Shown here piece after piece: positions 5,794-7,396 of a stretch of DNA of 7,396 nt. Both the position numbers and the translations under genes were made by a program. Position 1 is the first letter of the stretch. The number at the start of each line of letters is the position of its first letter. The notes beneath the pieces were generated by a model, which was not told the DNA's origin, ran no database searches, and saw only the letters and a program-made list of their open reading frames with translations. This DNA comes from Allobosea sp. GTDB lineage: Bacteria > Pseudomonadota > Alphaproteobacteria > Rhizobiales > Beijerinckiaceae. Location: assembly GCA_021732895.1 (NCBI GenBank), contig JAKFWE010000300.1, forward strand, positions 1 through 7,396, given 5' to 3'.

Positions 5794-7050
5794 CAGACCC
5801 CAGGCCTTCACGAAGAAGTCCGGCGATCCGAAATTGCCGGACTTCAGGGCGATCGCCAGATCCGGCCCGCCGACGACGCGGGTCCATGGCACGCCGGGGT
5901 CGATTTCCGGGCCGATCTCGAGGGTTTCGACGCCGAGACCCTGCACCACCGCGCCGGAGGTCTCGCCGCCGGCCACGAGCAGCCTGCCGACGCCGCCGGC
6001 GACGATGCGCCGCGCGATCTCGGCGAAGGCGCGCTCGACGGTCGCGCCCGCCGCCTCGCGGCCGAGATCGTCCTGGATGCGCGAGACCTCGGCCGGATCG
6101 TCGCTGGAATAGAGCAGGAAAGGCGTCTCGGCCGGCTGCGCCAGCGCCCAATCGGCCAGCCCCGCAGCCGTCTCCCTCCCGGCGGCCAGCGCCAGCGGAT
6201 CGAGCTTCAAGGCGGGGTAGCCGGCCGCGCGCGCCGCCTCGATCTGCCCGCGCGTCGCCGTCGAGCAGCTTCCTGACAGGATGCCGGCGCGGCCGGTGGG
6301 CGCCTGGAGGCGGGCCGCGACGGCGCGTTCGGGCAACAGTCCGCCGGCGCGGAAATTCGCCGGCAGCCCCATCGCGATTCCCGAGCCGCCAGTCAGCAGG
6401 ACATGGCCGGCGACGGCCTCGCCCAGCACGAGCAGGTCTTCATTGGTCACGGCGTCGGTCACGGCGTAGCGCACCCGTTGCGCGGCCAGCGCCGCGAGTC
6501 GCGCCTGCACGGCCTGCGCGCCGGCCCGCACCGCAGCGTGATCGACATGCCCGACGGCGGCCGGCGTCTGCGCGGCCATCAGCCGCATCAGGTTCGAATC
6601 CCGCATCGGCGTCAGCGGGTGGTCCTTCATCGAGCTTTCGTGCAGCGGAACCGCGCCGACGAAGAGGCAGCCCTGATAGATCGAGCGGCCATTGGCCGGA
6701 AAGGCCGGGCAGATGATCGCGATCTCTGCGCCGAGCCGCGCCATCAGCGCGTCCGCGACCGGGCCGATATTGCCGGCGGACGTCGAATCGAAGGTCGAGC
6801 AGTATTTGAACAGGAACTGGCGCGCGCCGCCCGCCAGCAGCGCCTCGCAGGCCGCCAGCGAATCCGCGATCGCCTCCGCGACCGGGCTGGTGCGCGATTT
6901 CAGCGCCACCACCACGGCGTCCGCTCGCGGCAGACCGGCGCCGGGCCTTGGCGCGCCGATGACCTGGATGGTGTACATCCCGGCGCGGTTCAGCATCAGC
7001 GCGACATCGGTCGCGCCGGTCATGTCGTCGGCGATCACGCCCAGCAGCAT
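5785..7050 (-). CDS. otnK: Four-carbon acid sugar kinase family protein, 3-oxo-tetronate kinase (OtnK)-like
   Basis: The 421-residue protein has the two-domain form of the family once called DUF1537: an N-terminal substrate-binding domain that begins VIADDMTGATDVA (residues 5-17) and a C-terminal nucleotide-binding domain. The stretch KYCSTFDSTSAGNIGPV (82-98) is the OtnK-type signature; GGSGIAMGLP in the middle and GGETSG (361-366) plus KSGNFG (403-408) near the end are the expected nucleotide-domain motifs. OtnK enzymes phosphorylate 3-oxo-tetronates in D-threonate, L-threonate and D-erythronate breakdown, after which OtnC decarboxylates the product to a triose phosphate. No OtnC, OtnI or dehydrogenase partner is in the window; the next genes downstream, 62 nt on, are malonate genes. 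The substrate is therefore uncertain and the symbol is by similarity. The ATG at 7050 has GGAG (7064-7061) 10 nt upstream. Probably first gene of a kinase-mcd-matB transcription unit. Confidence 0.85.
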   Translation of the reverse strand: MLLGVIADDMTGATDVALMLNRAGMYTIQVIGAPRPGAGLPRADAVVVALKSRTSPVAEAIADSLAACEALLAGGARQFLFKYCSTFDSTSAGNIGPVADALMARLGAEIAIICPAFPANGRSIYQGCLFVGAVPLHESSMKDHPLTPMRDSNLMRLMAAQTPAAVGHVDHAAVRAGAQAVQARLAALAAQRVRYAVTDAVTNEDLLVLGEAVAGHVLLTGGSGIAMGLPANFRAGGLLPERAVAARLQAPTGRAGILSGSCSTATRGQIEAARAAGYPALKLDPLALAAGRETAAGLADWALAQPAETPFLLYSSDDPAEVSRIQDDLGREAAGATVERAFAEIARRIVAGGVGRLLVAGGETSGAVVQGLGVETLEIGPEIDPGVPWTRVVGGPDLAIALKSGNFGSPDFFVKAWGLLR

Positions 7051-7284
7051 CTCTCGCGGTCTCCGGTCTGGCGCACCATGCCGGCGCGACGCCGGATCGT
7101 CGTTCTAGCAGAGAACGCGAACCGGCGCAGAGCGCCGCGCGGCGGAGAAGGCTGGCCGCCGGCTTGCATGCAGGCGCCCACCGCAACAGCATGCATCACG
7201 TCCAGGCGAATGGACTGCGAAGGCAATCGACGCGACGCGCGATCTGGACCACATTGGTGCCGAACGGGACGAAATAGGCAGGAC
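7051..7284. promoter_or_regulatory. Divergent intergenic region between the kinase and ABC ATPase genes
   Basis: This 234-nt spacer should carry promoters for the leftward kinase-mcd-matB unit and the rightward ABC gene. It holds three visible structures. A 15-bp palindrome CCGGCG-CGA-CGCCGG lies at 7081-7095. A 17-bp dyad CGTTCT-N5-AGAACG lies at 7101-7117; on the minus strand it contains TGCTAGAAC, which resembles an extended -10 box but has no good -35. Two copies of GCATGCA start at 7166 and 7189, 23 nt apart. The ABC gene has AGGCAGG (7276-7282) just before its ATG. No full sigma70 promoter could be assigned. Confidence 0.45.
7101..7117. promoter_or_regulatory. Candidate operator: 17-bp dyad upstream of the kinase gene
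   Basis: CGTTCT (7101-7106) and AGAACG (7112-7117) are perfect inverted half-sites with a 5-nt spacer, 51 nt upstream of the kinase start codon. Such a dyad suits a dimeric repressor, and it overlaps the best -10-like sequence on the minus strand. It is not the alphaproteobacterial LexA box, which is a direct repeat GTTC-N7-GTTC. The binding protein is unknown. Confidence 0.3.
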
Positions 7285-7396
7285 ATGGCGACGGGTACGG
7301 CCGGTTGTAGCATCGAGACTGACGGCGCGGAAGAGCCCGTGCTCGCCGTGCGCGACCTTTCTATCCGCTTCGACGGGCTGCCGGACGGTCTTTCGC
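7285..7396 (+). CDS. ABC transporter ATP-binding protein, N-terminal fragment (3' end outside window)
   Basis: Only 37 codons are inside the window, with no stop. After a short polar leader, residues 18-31 read PVLAVRDLSIRFDG, the usual first beta-strand of ABC ATPases of the peptide/nickel (Dpp/Opp) type. Walker A would be expected some 20-30 residues later, beyond the right edge, so the ATPase assignment rests on this one stretch. The ATG at 7285 is preceded by AGGCAGG at 2 nt, with its first AGG about 6 nt upstream. It diverges from the kinase gene and may start a transporter operon; whether it imports the substrate of the kinase or malonate is unknown. Confidence 0.7.
   Translation, partial: MATGTAGCSIETDGAEEPVLAVRDLSIRFDGLPDGLS

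Noticed and set aside
4466..6112. A 548-codon open frame on the + strand, antisense to mcd and part of the kinase
   Set aside because: It spans two well-supported genes and the gap between them with Arg/Ala-rich composition and no motifs.
7101..7117. LexA (SOS) box
   Set aside because: The half-sites are inverted (GTTC-N7-GAAC), whereas the alphaproteobacterial LexA site is a direct repeat GTTC-N7-GTTC.

Overview
The window is a GC-rich stretch of about 7.4 kb. Codon use, protein similarity as judged by eye, and a GCGAAT-type intergenic repeat suggest an alphaproteobacterium of the Rhizobiales type (Bosea/Bradyrhizobium-like). This is inferred from style and recognised motifs, not from a database search. 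No rRNA, tRNA, CRISPR array, transposase or phage gene was seen. Seven protein genes are supported; the genes at both ends are cut by the window.

Left part (1-2731): a periplasmic substrate-binding protein of the NMT1/THI5-SsuA type, with a Tat-like signal, runs leftwards out of the window. Diverging from it across a 223-nt intergenic region are a short-chain dehydrogenase/reductase and a creatininase-family metal amidohydrolase, both on the + strand and separated by 75 nt. Together they resemble an uptake-plus-catabolism cassette for a small, possibly nitrogen-containing compound. The substrate cannot be read from the sequence.

Middle and right part (2732-7050): three minus-strand genes in one direction, in transcription order an OtnK-like four-carbon acid sugar kinase, malonyl-CoA decarboxylase (MatA/MCD) and malonyl-CoA synthetase (MatB). 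MatB activates malonate to malonyl-CoA and MCD decarboxylates that to acetyl-CoA, so the last two genes form a complete core malonate assimilation route. Neither a MatC/TRAP carrier nor a MatR regulator lies in the window. The kinase is an unusual partner and its role here is open. The spacer between mcd and matB carries a large inverted repeat built from 7-nt units. The stop codon of matB directly abuts the stop codon of the convergent creatininase gene, inside a short GC-rich hairpin.

Right edge (7051-7396): a 234-nt divergent intergenic region with several dyads, then the first 37 codons of what looks like an ABC transporter ATP-binding protein on the + strand.

I see known enzyme families in a somewhat unusual arrangement, not an obviously new molecular system. 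The best leads are the heptamer inverted repeat, the kinase linked to malonate genes, and the nucleotide-loop variant in the SDR.
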